From CAWAND01 sp963783335 (GTDB lineage Bacteria > Chloroflexota > Anaerolineae > Anaerolineales > E44-bin32): a stretch of 64,000 nucleotides of DNA. The DNA is taken from assembly GCA_963783335.1 (NCBI GenBank), contig CAWAND010000010.1:1364001-1428000 (forward strand), read 5' to 3'. The notes below the pieces were generated by a model. That model was not told the origin of the DNA. It was given only the letters and a program-made list of their open reading frames with translations, and made no database searches. The first letter of the stretch is position 1; each line of letters opens with the position of its first letter. Positions 1 to 8,174 of this stretch are shown here, piece after piece. A program made the translations under genes and the position numbers.

Positions 1-907
1 CGCGCTATTGTCCGCACGGCCCACTTCGAAAACGTTGAGGTCGTTGGCGTCCGCGAGGGCTTCGATGGTCTGCTGCGCGGAGAACGTATGCGGCTCACGG
101 CACGCGATGTGGGCGGAATCATCCAGCGCGGCGGGACCATCTTGCAGACAGCGAGATCGCCGGAGTTCCATGAGCGAAAAGGTCGTCTAAGGGCCCTGCG
201 GGAATTGAACGGTGCTGGGATCGAGGGCCTGGTAGTCATCGGCGGCGATGGTTCCATGCATGGCGCGTATGAGCTGACGGAGATGGGCTTCCCGGTGGTG
301 GGCGTGCCGGCCTCGATCGACAATGACATCTGGGGAACCAATATGGCCCTGGGTGTTGACACAGCGCTGAACACGATTATGGAGGCTGTGGACAAACTGC
401 GCGACACGGCCTCATCCCATCAACGTGCCTTTCTCATCCAAACCATGGGCAGGAACTGCGGCTACTTGGCACTGATGGCGGGGATTATCTGTGGCGCGGA
501 AGTGATCTTGATACCCGAGCGAGAGACAAGCCTGGCCGACGTCGCCGAGGCGGTTGAAGATGCCTACGCGCGCGGGAAGACCCACGCCATCATTATCGCT
601 GCCGAAGGCAACAGCCTTGCGCCGCAAGACGTAGTGAATCACCTGGAAGGACTGGAGGTTGGTTTCAAGACGCGCTTGACCATCCTGGGCCATATTCAGC
701 GCGGGGGTCGACCGGGTGCCTTTGACCGATTGCTGGCGACACGGATGGGTGTCAAGGCGGTCGAGAGTTCTGATAGCTGGTGAGACCAGCGCCATGGTCG
801 GCCTTGATGGCCGCGAGATTACCACGGTGGCGCTGAGCGAAGTGGTTTCCCGCCAGCGTGAAGCCAACATCGAGTATTTCGACATGGCTCGTATGCTGGC
901 TCGCTGA
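1..907 (+). CDS. pfkA: 6-phosphofructokinase, 5'-truncated by the window and frameshifted
   Basis: Phosphorylates fructose 6-phosphate in glycolysis. The window opens inside the gene, so the N-terminal nucleotide loop is missing; frame 1 is open from base 1. Visible motifs are GGDGS, PASIDND (catalytic Asp loop), MGRNCGYLA and HIQRGGRP. The Gly in GGDG and the absence of Lys before SIDND favour ATP rather than pyrophosphate as donor (family knowledge). Frame 1 ends at the TGA at 781-783, but frame 2 carries the expected C-terminus (LIAGETSAMVG, then EVVSR, then MARMLAR) to 907. Removing one base in the GAGAG at 763-767 joins the two. Sequencing error or recent inactivation; the family is certain. 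Confidence 0.93.
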
Positions 908-956
908 GCCCTTTTTTTTCCCGCCTGGTAGAAGAAGGCGGTCCCCAGATCGAGGG

Positions 957-980
957 CGCCCGGCCGCTTGTGGCCGGGCG
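957..980 (+). terminator. hairpin after pfkA
   Basis: Perfect 9-bp GC stem (957-965 with 972-980) and a 6-base loop, 50 bases after the pfkA stop. The bases that follow (ATTGTATT) are only moderately T-rich, so termination strength is uncertain. Confidence 0.55.
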
Positions 981-1071
981 ATTGTATTCCACGCAACCTG
1001 GCTGGCTCAAAGCTTGCATCCTATCCAAAGCACGTCGCTGAGGATGCTGAACTGCTGGAGGGAGGCTCCCA

Positions 1072-1332
1072 ATGCTCAAAACAGCCAGCCTTGACACCGC
1101 CGAGGCACTGGTGGACCGGCTTGATTCTCTTCGAGAGCCCTATCGTGGCAATACGATTGCCTGGATCGAGCGCTGCGCGGCACGTACCTTCACCGATCTC
1201 AATCAGGACATAGGAAGGTTTCTGGATGAACTCAACCCCGACCTGCGGAACGAGTATCTTCTGAATATGTCCATGATCCTGGACGATGCCGTGAAGTACT
1301 TTGGGGTGACAGATCGTGCGCGAGCAGGCTGA
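1072..1332 (+). CDS. hypothetical 86-residue protein
   Basis: I do not recognise a family. The start is supported by GGAGG at 1061-1065, six bases before the ATG. The protein is soluble, mostly helical-looking and mildly acidic, with no signal peptide or membrane segment. It has a run of alternating charged and hydrophobic residues (LNQDIGRFLDELNPDLRNEY) in the middle. It lies between the pfkA hairpin and a strong convergent terminator, so it is probably a single-gene transcript. No function can be assigned. Confidence 0.6.
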   Translation: MLKTASLDTAEALVDRLDSLREPYRGNTIAWIERCAARTFTDLNQDIGRFLDELNPDLRNEYLLNMSMILDDAVKYFGVTDRARAG

Positions 1333-1361
1333 GTAACTCGCGTGCGCCATGGCAAATGAAA

Positions 1362-1389
1362 AGAGGCCCCTGGGATCCCAGGGGCCTCT
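1362..1389. terminator. bidirectional terminator between convergent genes
   Basis: A 28-base perfect palindrome (14-base arms, centred on GGATCC) lies between the stops of the 86-residue gene and the DUF4013-like gene. On the minus strand it is followed by TTTCATTT, which makes it a good intrinsic terminator for the leftward gene. Confidence 0.85.
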
Positions 1390-1413
1390 AACGTTCGGTC
1401 GAGTGATCGAGAC

Positions 1414-2070
1414 TCAGGCAGCTGTTTGGGCTACCTTGTAGGCCTGGCCATAGAGATGGCCGGTGAGGGCCGAGGCGTACGCCATCGCCGGGAAGACCCC
1501 GATGATGCAGATCAAGGTGCCCACGAAACTGAGCAAGCCGCTGGCGATCCCAGCCAGAAGCCAGACGATGATGTATCCGCCCGGGTTGGCGCGCACCAAC
1601 TTGAAAGCGTTGGCCGGATTGAGTGCCTGTGCGAGCTGACCGTGATCAGCAATTTCGCCAATCGAAGCCGGCAGTAGCAGGCCCACGATGAGGCTGTAGG
1701 GCAGGGATACGCAGGCATTCAGGATCGAAAGGATGCTTGTGAATGTCCCGGCTTGATCCTGGTTGGCCACAACAGCAGCAATCCCCGAAAAGCAGCCAAC
1801 AATCAGCATCAAGGGTATTGACCACACAATGGCCACCACGACGATTTTCAAGCCGTCGATAATCAACGTGCCGAAATCGGCCCACTCGGCCAGTGCTGGC
1901 TCTTCGCCCCGGATGACGCGGCGAACGATCGCCACCATCCAGCCGCCAAGAGGGATCAGCGCCAGACCGAAGGTGATAACGCCGACCAGAACAACAATCG
2001 ACGCGATGGCGATTTTCTTGATCCAATCCGGGTCTTTCCAAACGAAGCTAAATGATTGCCCGTAGTCCAT
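1414..2070 (-). CDS. DUF4013-like multi-pass membrane protein
   Basis: 218 residues, starting at the ATG at 2070 because GAGGAGG lies five bases upstream; a longer frame to 2196 has no such site. The N-terminus (MDYGQSFSFVWKDPDWIKK) followed by several hydrophobic segments and an IPLGGWMVAIVRRVIRGE stretch is typical of DUF4013 proteins. These are uncharacterised bacterial and archaeal membrane proteins, often near lipid or secretion genes. Five or six membrane spans can be seen. It is a lone gene on this strand. A perfect CRP/FNR-type palindrome lies about 170 bases upstream of the start, so catabolite or redox control is possible. Function unknown. Confidence 0.75.
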   Translation of the reverse strand: MDYGQSFSFVWKDPDWIKKIAIASIVVLVGVITFGLALIPLGGWMVAIVRRVIRGEEPALAEWADFGTLIIDGLKIVVVAIVWSIPLMLIVGCFSGIAAVVANQDQAGTFTSILSILNACVSLPYSLIVGLLLPASIGEIADHGQLAQALNPANAFKLVRANPGGYIIVWLLAGIASGLLSFVGTLICIIGVFPAMAYASALTGHLYGQAYKVAQTAA

Positions 2071-2238
2071 GCCTTCCTCCTCAGGAGTCTTGGTCTGAAT
2101 GTTCCACAAGCTGTGCTGATTTGCTGAGCTGGAATGGGTGCTTCCCAGCACTTTGTTACGGGCGCGAAGCTTACACCGTAACCGTCCACAAAGCAAGCCG
2201 CAAGGCTGAATTCAAGGCTAGAAGTGGCCCATGGAGAT

Positions 2239-2254
2239 TGTGAGAGTTTTCACA
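2239..2254. promoter_or_regulatory. CRP/FNR-type palindrome TGTGA-N6-TCACA
   Basis: Perfect match to TGTGA-N6-TCACA, extended one more base on each side (TTGTGA and TCACAA). It lies in the 256-base gap between the mutase stop and the DUF4013-like gene, upstream of the latter. The same core recurs at 34648 and 59939. Confidence 0.6.
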
Positions 2255-2326
2255 AGAGCGCCGCGGAAGTCCGAATGAAACAACTCTCGAATACGGCGAT
2301 TGCGGGGCTTGGGCTTAAAAGCCCCG

Positions 2327-4006
2327 TCAGATCCACTCAGGCTCGGTGTAGGTCCCGAAAACATCTTTCATGACGGAGACGATCTCACCCAGTGTGGCGT
2401 AGCGGTGCACGGCCTCCATCACATACGGCATCACATTCTCAGTGCCCTGGCAAGCCAGGCGCAAACGATCGAGGGCCTGACCGACAGCGGCTTGATCGCG
2501 CGACGACTTGAGCTCGCTCAGCCGTGTAACCTGGCGCTCGTATCCGTCGGGGTCCATCTGCAGAATCGGGATCTGGTAGTCCTTCTCATCGGCAAACGCA
2601 TTCACGCCAACGATGTGGCGGGCGCCCTGATCGATCTCCTTCTGATAGCGGTACGCGGCGTCCGAGATCTCACGCTGAAAAAAACCCACATCGAGGGCCG
2701 GAAGCACACCGCCCAGATCCTGAATGCGATCGAAATAGCCCCTGGCGAGGGATTCCATCCGGTTGGTCATAGCTTCGATGAAGAACGATCCACCCAACGG
2801 GTCCACCGTATTGGCCACCCCTGATTCTTCTGCCAGGATCTGCTGAGTGCGCAGAGCGATCTTGACGGCATGCTCCGAGGGGAGTGCCAGGGCTTCATCC
2901 ATGGAATTGGTGTGGAGCGATTGCGTGCCGCCCAGCACCGCCGCCAGCGCCTGAACGGCCACGCGTACGATGTTGTTTTCTGGCTGTTGAGCGGTAAGGC
3001 TGACGCCGGCCGTCTGGGTGTGAAAGCGCATCAACCAGGAGCGAGATTCTTTGGCGCCGAACGTCTCCCGCATTTCGTGGGCCCAAATCCTCCGCGCCGC
3101 CCGGTATTTGGCGATCTCTTCAAAGAAGTCATTGTGTGCGTTGAAGAAGAAGGAAAGCCTGGGTGCGAAGTCGTCGATATCCAGGCCGCGATCCAGGCTC
3201 CAGCGCACATACTCCAAGCCGTCAACCAGGGTAAACGCCAGCTCCTGGGCAGCTGTGGATCCGGCTTCGCGGATGTGGTAGCCGGAAATCGAGATCGGAT
3301 TCCACTGGGGCAGGCGCTGCGCGCCGTATTCGATAGTGTCCACCACCAGGCGCATCGACGGCTCGGGCGGGAAGATGTACTCCTTCTGGGCGATGTATTC
3401 CTTGAGAATGTCATTCTGGATCGTACCGCGCAGTTGGTCCGCCCCTACGCCTTGCTTCTCGGCAGTTGCCACATACATCGCCCAGATCACGGCCGCCGGC
3501 GAGTTGATGGTCATGCTCGTCGAGACCTTGTCCAGAGGGATGTCGGAGAAGAGAATCTCCATGTCCTTGAGCGACGAAACCGCCACGCCACACTTTCCGA
3601 ATTCGCCCAGGGCCTCGGGGTCATCTGTGTCGTACCCCATCAAGGTCGGCAGATCGAAAGCCACCGACAAGCCGGTTTGACCCTTCTCGAGAAGATACTT
3701 GAAACGCTCGTTTGTCTCCTCGGCGGTTCCGAAACCGGCGAACATCCTTTGTGTCCAGGGACGTCCGCGGTACATGGTCGGGTGAATGCCCCGCGTGTAG
3801 GGATACTCTCCGGGTAGGCCCAGGTCACCCATGTAGTCCATGCCCGAAACCGAGACCGGTGTGTACAGACGGTCGATGTCCTCGGAAGACGTCGTCATGA
3901 ACCGATCGCGGCGCTCAGGCTTGCGGGATATGGATTGTTGAAGGGTGGTTTCTTCCCACTTTTCAAGCGCGAGCTTGAGTTCTTCGATCTTCCGAGGATC
4001 GTACAT
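2327..4006 (-). CDS. mcmA: methylmalonyl-CoA mutase, large (catalytic) subunit, copy 1
   Basis: Cobalamin-dependent interconversion of succinyl-CoA and (R)-methylmalonyl-CoA. The 559 residues cover the substrate-binding TIM barrel only. The roughly 130-residue cobalamin-binding domain with DxHxxG is absent, so a separate small subunit is needed, and none is in this window. PTMY (Tyr of the active site), PSMR (the carboxylate-binding Arg) and SGYH are all present. That fits methylmalonyl-CoA rather than isobutyryl-CoA mutase (Phe/Gln) or 2-hydroxyisobutyryl-CoA mutase (Ile). The gene is separated from copy 2 by an oppositely oriented membrane-protein gene and the epimerase. It has its own extended -10 promoter at 4034-4051, shared in sequence with the acyl-CoA dehydrogenase gene. 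Confidence 0.93.
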   Translation of the reverse strand: MYDPRKIEELKLALEKWEETTLQQSISRKPERRDRFMTTSSEDIDRLYTPVSVSGMDYMGDLGLPGEYPYTRGIHPTMYRGRPWTQRMFAGFGTAEETNERFKYLLEKGQTGLSVAFDLPTLMGYDTDDPEALGEFGKCGVAVSSLKDMEILFSDIPLDKVSTSMTINSPAAVIWAMYVATAEKQGVGADQLRGTIQNDILKEYIAQKEYIFPPEPSMRLVVDTIEYGAQRLPQWNPISISGYHIREAGSTAAQELAFTLVDGLEYVRWSLDRGLDIDDFAPRLSFFFNAHNDFFEEIAKYRAARRIWAHEMRETFGAKESRSWLMRFHTQTAGVSLTAQQPENNIVRVAVQALAAVLGGTQSLHTNSMDEALALPSEHAVKIALRTQQILAEESGVANTVDPLGGSFFIEAMTNRMESLARGYFDRIQDLGGVLPALDVGFFQREISDAAYRYQKEIDQGARHIVGVNAFADEKDYQIPILQMDPDGYERQVTRLSELKSSRDQAAVGQALDRLRLACQGTENVMPYVMEAVHRYATLGEIVSVMKDVFGTYTEPEWI

Positions 4007-4033
4007 CTACACCTCCCAAAGGTGGGTTTCGCG

Positions 4034-4051
4034 GATTATAGCATGCGGGTT
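4034..4051 (-). promoter_or_regulatory. extended -10 promoter element, identical to 17224-17241
   Basis: On the minus strand it contains TGCTATAAT, an extended -10, about 28 bases before the mutase start. The 18-base block GATTATAGCATGCGGGTT (plus-strand reading) is identical to the block before the acyl-CoA dehydrogenase gene. No good -35 hexamer is visible, as expected for extended -10 promoters. Confidence 0.6.
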
Positions 4052-4159
4052 GATCGCCCTTCGGACACCTTACAGGCAACTTGCATTCCGTTCACCTGAA
4101 GGGTCCGCCATGGCACAATCGTAGTCGAGGTGGTTGCCCAACCTGGAGGAAAGCTGAGC

Positions 4160-4585
4160 ATGTACAAAAGGAATATGCCTGCACTTGGTCTCATCGGGCT
4201 CTCGTGGACATTCATCGGGATGGGGTACATGAGTATCCAATTCCACTTTCTGCCCGAAGGGCCGGCTTTGGTGACGGAAGCCTTAGGGCTCTTCCTGGCT
4301 GGATACTTGAGTGGCGCGCTGCTGCTTGCTGTGGTGGAGACTATGGAGAGCAAATTCGGCAGATGGCTGGTGATCTTCAGCTATCTGTTGTTTGCGCCAC
4401 TTGGCATCATGGTGGGTCTGCTGGCTCCTGGCGCCTACGAGCCGGTTCAGATGGGCACGTCCATAACCTTTGCGGTCTTGGCGCCCGTACTGATCACCAT
4501 CTCAGCCGTCATGGCGGTGGGCCTGGGATTGGGTTTCACTGGCGGCTTGGCGATGGCTGCCCACCGTATCATCAGCCGCAGCTAA
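4160..4585 (+). CDS. hypothetical four-span membrane protein
   Basis: 141 residues starting at the ATG at 4160, chosen because GGAGGA at 4145-4150 is nine bases upstream; the first in-frame ATG at 4130 has no ribosome-binding site. There are four hydrophobic spans (about residues 7-28, 40-60, 73-95 and 106-135), the last Gly/Ala/Met-rich. Charged residues are few. I do not recognise a family. It lies alone on the plus strand between two leftward methylmalonyl-CoA genes and ends before a 12-bp hairpin. A link to propionate metabolism cannot be claimed from position alone. Confidence 0.6.
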   Translation: MYKRNMPALGLIGLSWTFIGMGYMSIQFHFLPEGPALVTEALGLFLAGYLSGALLLAVVETMESKFGRWLVIFSYLLFAPLGIMVGLLAPGAYEPVQMGTSITFAVLAPVLITISAVMAVGLGLGFTGGLAMAAHRIISRS

Positions 4586-4634
4586 ACCAGACTACGATGC
4601 CCTCGCCAGTCGAAGGGCCTGGCGGGGAACAGCC

Positions 4635-4663
4635 ACAGGGCGGGTCCTTGCGACCCGTCCTGT
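4635..4663. terminator. bidirectional hairpin between convergent genes
   Basis: 12-bp stem (4635-4646 with 4652-4663, one G-T pair) with a 5-base loop, between the convergent stops of the membrane-protein gene and the epimerase gene. On the plus strand CCAATTT follows. Confidence 0.7.
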
Positions 4664-4698
4664 CCAATTTAACAGCTGCATTGCTGCGGAGGCTGGAT

Positions 4699-5259
4699 TC
4701 AGTTCCTTCGTTCTGAAGGAGATGGATCTCCCACGCCGTCGCTTCGGAGCCCGCGCAAGAATCCGAGGACGCCGGCGGCCATGACTTGGCTCTGGGCCAA
4801 TGCACGGTCGGCGAGGTGGCGTGCCCGATCGACGCGTATGTAAGGCTCTTGCTCAGTCATCTCGTACAGCTCGACAAGAACACCGTGCGTGCTCTCAGGG
4901 TGGATGAAAGCTATCCGCTTGCCGGCGGTTCCGATCACAGGTTCCGTGTTTATGAGGCGTATACCTTTGTCCTGAAGTGCCTCCAAGCTGGCCTCCAGAT
5001 CCTCCACTTGGAAACACACATGGTGAACACCCGGGCCGCGCTTATCAAGAAAGCGGGCGATTCCGCTGTCCTGATCGGTCGGCTTGACCAGTTCTATTGC
5101 TCCGTGATCGGTCGGCAAGAAGGCCACGACGGATTGTTGGGAGGGCACATCCTCGACATGACTGACCTCTAGCCCTAGTCCGTCGCGCCAGAAAGCGAGC
5201 GCCTGATCGATATCGTCGACGACGATGGCAACATGATCGATGCGTCTAACTCGCGGCAT
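4699..5259 (-). CDS. mce: methylmalonyl-CoA epimerase (glyoxalase/VOC fold)
   Basis: Interconverts (S)- and (R)-methylmalonyl-CoA between propionyl-CoA carboxylase and the mutase. Paired beta-alpha-beta-beta-beta modules of the VOC fold are clear: RIDHVAIVVDDIDQAL at the N-terminus, GPGVHHVCFQVEDL near residue 75, and AFIHPESTHGVLVELYE near residue 115. Metal ligands His (DHVAI), His (HHVCF) and Glu (VELYE) are present. At 186 residues it is about 45 longer than usual; the extra C-terminal tail (ARHLADRALAQSQ) is not part of the fold. A TACAAT on the minus strand at 5295-5300 could be its -10 box. Its place between two mutase subunits fits the assignment. Confidence 0.9.
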   Translation of the reverse strand: MPRVRRIDHVAIVVDDIDQALAFWRDGLGLEVSHVEDVPSQQSVVAFLPTDHGAIELVKPTDQDSGIARFLDKRGPGVHHVCFQVEDLEASLEALQDKGIRLINTEPVIGTAGKRIAFIHPESTHGVLVELYEMTEQEPYIRVDRARHLADRALAQSQVMAAGVLGFLRGLRSDGVGDPSPSERRN

Positions 5260-5334
5260 GGGATCCTCTTAGCTCGGAGCGTATCTGAACTTCTATTGTA
5301 GCGTGAAATGTGGAGCCGGAAACGGGGCCGGGAG

Positions 5335-6996
5335 CTAGAGTGCAGGCGGCGCTTGGTACTCTCCCCAAAGGCGGCGCAGTCGGCCGCAAATCTCGCCCAG
5401 TGTGACATCTGCTTCGACGCAGGCGATGAAGTGCGGCATCAGATTGTCTTGGGATTCGGCAGCGGCCGTCAAGCGGTCCAGATGGGCCTCTACCTTGGCG
5501 GGGTCACGCTTCCGGCGCAGATCGGCGAGGGACTGGCGCTGGGCTTGTTCAATGGCTGGATCGACATGCATAAGTTCGATGGGAACCTTCTCATCAAGGG
5601 TGTAATCGTTGACGCCGATGACAATCGACTCCCGGGCCTCGATGGCCTTCTGGGCAAGATAGGCAGATTCCTGGACCTCCTGTTGAATGAAACCCGCCTC
5701 GACAGCCGACAATGCACCGCCCAGCTCATCGATGTGCTGCATGTACTTCAAAGCATCTCTTTCGATCTCGTCCGTAAGATGTTCTAAGGCGTAGGAGCCG
5801 CCCAGCGGATCCGCCGTATCGGCCACGCCGCTCTCGTGAGCGATTATCTGCTGAGTTCGCAGAGCCACTCGCACGGCATGCTCCGTGGGCAAGCCGAGGG
5901 CTTCGTCCATGCTATTGGTGTGGAGCGACTGGGTTCCGCCGAGCACGGCGGCCAGTGCTTGCAGGGCCACGCGCACGATGTTGTTCTCAGGCTGCTGGGC
6001 TGTCAATGTCGACCCGCCGGTCTGAGCATGAAATCGCAGGCGCCAAGACTTCGGGTCCTTTGCCCCGAAAGTCTCGTGCATCAAGTGATACCAGATTTTG
6101 CGCGCAGCTCGGAACTTGGCAATTTCCTCCAAGAAGTTGTTGTCAACACTGAAGAAGAAGGCCAGCTGCGGCGCAAACTCGTCGATGGCCAGCCCAGCTT
6201 GGAGGGCGGCATTCACATACGCCTTGCCGTTGGCAAGCGTGAAAGCCACCTCCTGAACGGCGGTAGCCCCGGCTTCACGAATGTGATAGCCGGAAATGGA
6301 GATTGTGTTCCAATGTGGGATGTTTTGGCGGCAGTAGCTGAACACGTCTGTGATCAGACGCATCGCCGGAGTCGGCGGGAAGATATACGTCCCGCGTGCA
6401 ATGTACTCCTTAAGAATGTCGTTCTGAATGGTGCCTCGCAGTTTGGACTCTGGGATGCCCTGCCGCCTGGCCACGGCGATGTACATCGCCATGAGTACCG
6501 CTGCTGGGGCATTGATCGTCATGCTGGTAGAGACCTTGTCAAGCGGGATCTGATCGAAGAGCTGTTCCATGTCCCGCAAGCTGCAAATCGACACCCCCAC
6601 CTTGCCAACTTCCCCCTCGGCCATTGGATCGTCTGCGTCGTATCCAATCTGTGTCGGAAGATCGAAGGCTACGGAGAGTCCGGTCTGCCCGTGATCGAGA
6701 AGGTACCGATAGCGAGCGTTTGACTCGACGGCGGATGCGTAGCCTGCATACTGCCGCATGGTCCAATAGCGCCCACGATACATGGTGGGATGGACACCGC
6801 GCGTGAACGGCGGATCCCCAGGCAACCCCAACTTGGCTAGGTAGTCTTGGTCTGGCTCGTCCGGCAGGAAGATCCGCTGCATTTCGATCCCGGAGGTCGT
6901 CTGAAACGAATCCTTCCGCTCGGGATGACGCCTGAGGGCGGCTTCCAGACTCCCTTTTTCCCAGTCCTGAAAGGCTTTGTGGAAGAGATCGGTCAT
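5335..6996 (-). CDS. mcmA: methylmalonyl-CoA mutase, large subunit, copy 2
   Basis: Second catalytic subunit, 553 residues, again without a cobalamin-binding domain. Active-site Tyr (PTMY), Arg (PAMR) and His (SGYH) are kept, so it should act on methylmalonyl-CoA or a close analogue. It is clearly a paralogue of copy 1, alike along its whole length, with many differences in the barrel, such as RGRYWTMRQYAGYAS against RGRPWTQRMFAGFGT. It ends a tight leftward run of carboxyltransferase, biotin carboxylase, biotin carrier, CYTH and mutase, with only 3 bases between its start and the CYTH stop. Copy 2 is therefore the one most likely co-transcribed with propionyl-CoA carboxylation. Why two copies exist is not known. 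Confidence 0.9.
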   Translation of the reverse strand: MTDLFHKAFQDWEKGSLEAALRRHPERKDSFQTTSGIEMQRIFLPDEPDQDYLAKLGLPGDPPFTRGVHPTMYRGRYWTMRQYAGYASAVESNARYRYLLDHGQTGLSVAFDLPTQIGYDADDPMAEGEVGKVGVSICSLRDMEQLFDQIPLDKVSTSMTINAPAAVLMAMYIAVARRQGIPESKLRGTIQNDILKEYIARGTYIFPPTPAMRLITDVFSYCRQNIPHWNTISISGYHIREAGATAVQEVAFTLANGKAYVNAALQAGLAIDEFAPQLAFFFSVDNNFLEEIAKFRAARKIWYHLMHETFGAKDPKSWRLRFHAQTGGSTLTAQQPENNIVRVALQALAAVLGGTQSLHTNSMDEALGLPTEHAVRVALRTQQIIAHESGVADTADPLGGSYALEHLTDEIERDALKYMQHIDELGGALSAVEAGFIQQEVQESAYLAQKAIEARESIVIGVNDYTLDEKVPIELMHVDPAIEQAQRQSLADLRRKRDPAKVEAHLDRLTAAAESQDNLMPHFIACVEADVTLGEICGRLRRLWGEYQAPPAL

Positions 6997-6999
6997 AAC

Positions 7000-7623
7000 T
7001 CAGTCCGTGTTCCCTGCTTTGGTTAACGCATCGCGTAGGCCGAGCAGCGCCATCGTGTCCGAATTATAGCCTTCGAAATCGGAGAAGGTGAGATTTGGCA
7101 TGTCCAGTCCGGCCGTATCCTTCAACTTTTCGAAGATTTCCATGTAGCTCAAGTCAACACCTGCCTCCCACTCGAACCCAAGCTGACCTGCTGCATCCCG
7201 AATGGTGGGCTCATCCGGACCCTCAAGCTCAACGAAGAAGCCGAATGGGAGTGCATCAAGCATGATCTGGACATCATCGAGCTGAAACACTTGGCGGTAC
7301 TTCTCGTAGATCAAGATGGCGCGATAGCCCAGTGCCTCAAGCAGTTGCGTGGCCCGGTCCGACGCTGAGACATCGATTTCAATCTCGCGCCGGGTCAAGC
7401 GCTGTCCGGCCCGCTCCTTGAAGGTCAACGTGGCACCTTGGCCTTGGCGGACCCTGAGGACACGACCCGAGCGGGTGAGCTCGCCGTCGGGCGTGTCAAA
7501 GCGCCAATTACGTTCGAGGTGGCGAGGGGCCAGAATGCGGGCGCCAAATTCCTGGAGTGTCGCACTCAGGTCGGCCAGCCCGGAGACCGGGAACTTGATT
7601 TCGATTTCAGTTGGGGTATGCAT
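7000..7623 (-). CDS. CYTH-domain protein (class IV adenylyl cyclase / triphosphatase superfamily)
   Basis: 207 residues with the signature EIEIKF at residues 6-11 and alternating charged strands (RVLRVRQG, TLTFKER, RREIEIDV, YEKYRQVF, FVELEGP) that build the CYTH triphosphate tunnel. Members bind triphosphates with Mg2+ and act as class IV adenylyl cyclase, thiamine triphosphatase or inorganic triphosphatase; the sequence alone does not decide which. CyaB-like annotation is common. It overlaps nothing but sits with 1- and 3-base gaps between the biotin carrier and mutase copy 2, so it is translated in the same operon. The link to carboxylase metabolism is unexplained. A cyclase role would be notable next to the CRP-type sites in this window, but that is speculation. 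Confidence 0.8.
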   Translation of the reverse strand: MHTPTEIEIKFPVSGLADLSATLQEFGARILAPRHLERNWRFDTPDGELTRSGRVLRVRQGQGATLTFKERAGQRLTRREIEIDVSASDRATQLLEALGYRAILIYEKYRQVFQLDDVQIMLDALPFGFFVELEGPDEPTIRDAAGQLGFEWEAGVDLSYMEIFEKLKDTAGLDMPNLTFSDFEGYNSDTMALLGLRDALTKAGNTD

Positions 7624-7624
7624 A

Positions 7625-8122
7625 TCAGAGCAGGGTCAGCATGACCGAGTTCTGTTTGACGCTGTCGCCGCTTTTGACCCGCACGCGGCCGATGACGCCG
7701 TCCCGGGGTGATTTGAGCTCGTTCTGCATCTTCATCAACTCGAGGATGATCAGGTTCTGCCCTTTGGCGACTTCGTCACCTTCTTGGACGGGAACATCGA
7801 CGATGAGCCCGGGCATCGGCGCCTTGAGCTGGTACTCGCCGGTCTGAACGACGTCGCCGCCCGCAGCCTTTCTAAGCAGCCGTTGACGCTCGTCCTCTAC
7901 CCACACTTCGTAGAGCTGACCTCTGAGCAGCACGTCAAGTCCTTCAGACCCTGGGCTTATGTGAGCTTCGAAGGATCGGTTGCCCAGAAGCAGCGAGTAG
8001 ACCGCCTGTTCAGCTATAGCCTGGAACTCAGCCGGCAATCGTTCGCCGTCGGCGAGGATCTCGCCCTCCTCGTTGATCTCGATCTCATAGCTCTGGTCAT
8101 CGATTGTGGCGATGTATTTCAT
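7625..8122 (-). CDS. biotin carboxyl carrier subunit of an acyl-CoA carboxylase
   Basis: Carries the biotin that shuttles CO2 between the biotin carboxylase and the carboxyltransferase. The C-terminal biotinyl domain (about residues 98-165) has APMPG and the acceptor Lys131 in ELMKMQNE; the usual Ala before MKM is Leu, a known variant. The N-terminal 95 residues form a small domain (SYEIEINEEG) seen in stand-alone carriers of propionyl-CoA or oxaloacetate-type enzymes. It is one base from the CYTH gene and 52 bases downstream of the biotin carboxylase in a leftward operon. The biotin ligase at 37.5 kb would modify it. Confidence 0.9.
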   Translation of the reverse strand: MKYIATIDDQSYEIEINEEGEILADGERLPAEFQAIAEQAVYSLLLGNRSFEAHISPGSEGLDVLLRGQLYEVWVEDERQRLLRKAAGGDVVQTGEYQLKAPMPGLIVDVPVQEGDEVAKGQNLIILELMKMQNELKSPRDGVIGRVRVKSGDSVKQNSVMLTLL

Positions 8123-8174
8123 GCCCGCTGGCTCCCGACGAAAGCTCCGGGGAAGGTCATTTCGTATTGTGATG

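Noticed and set aside
2870..3817. Open frame of 315 codons opposite the mutase gene
   Set aside because: Shadow of a GC-rich coding strand; the mutase on the other strand is certain.
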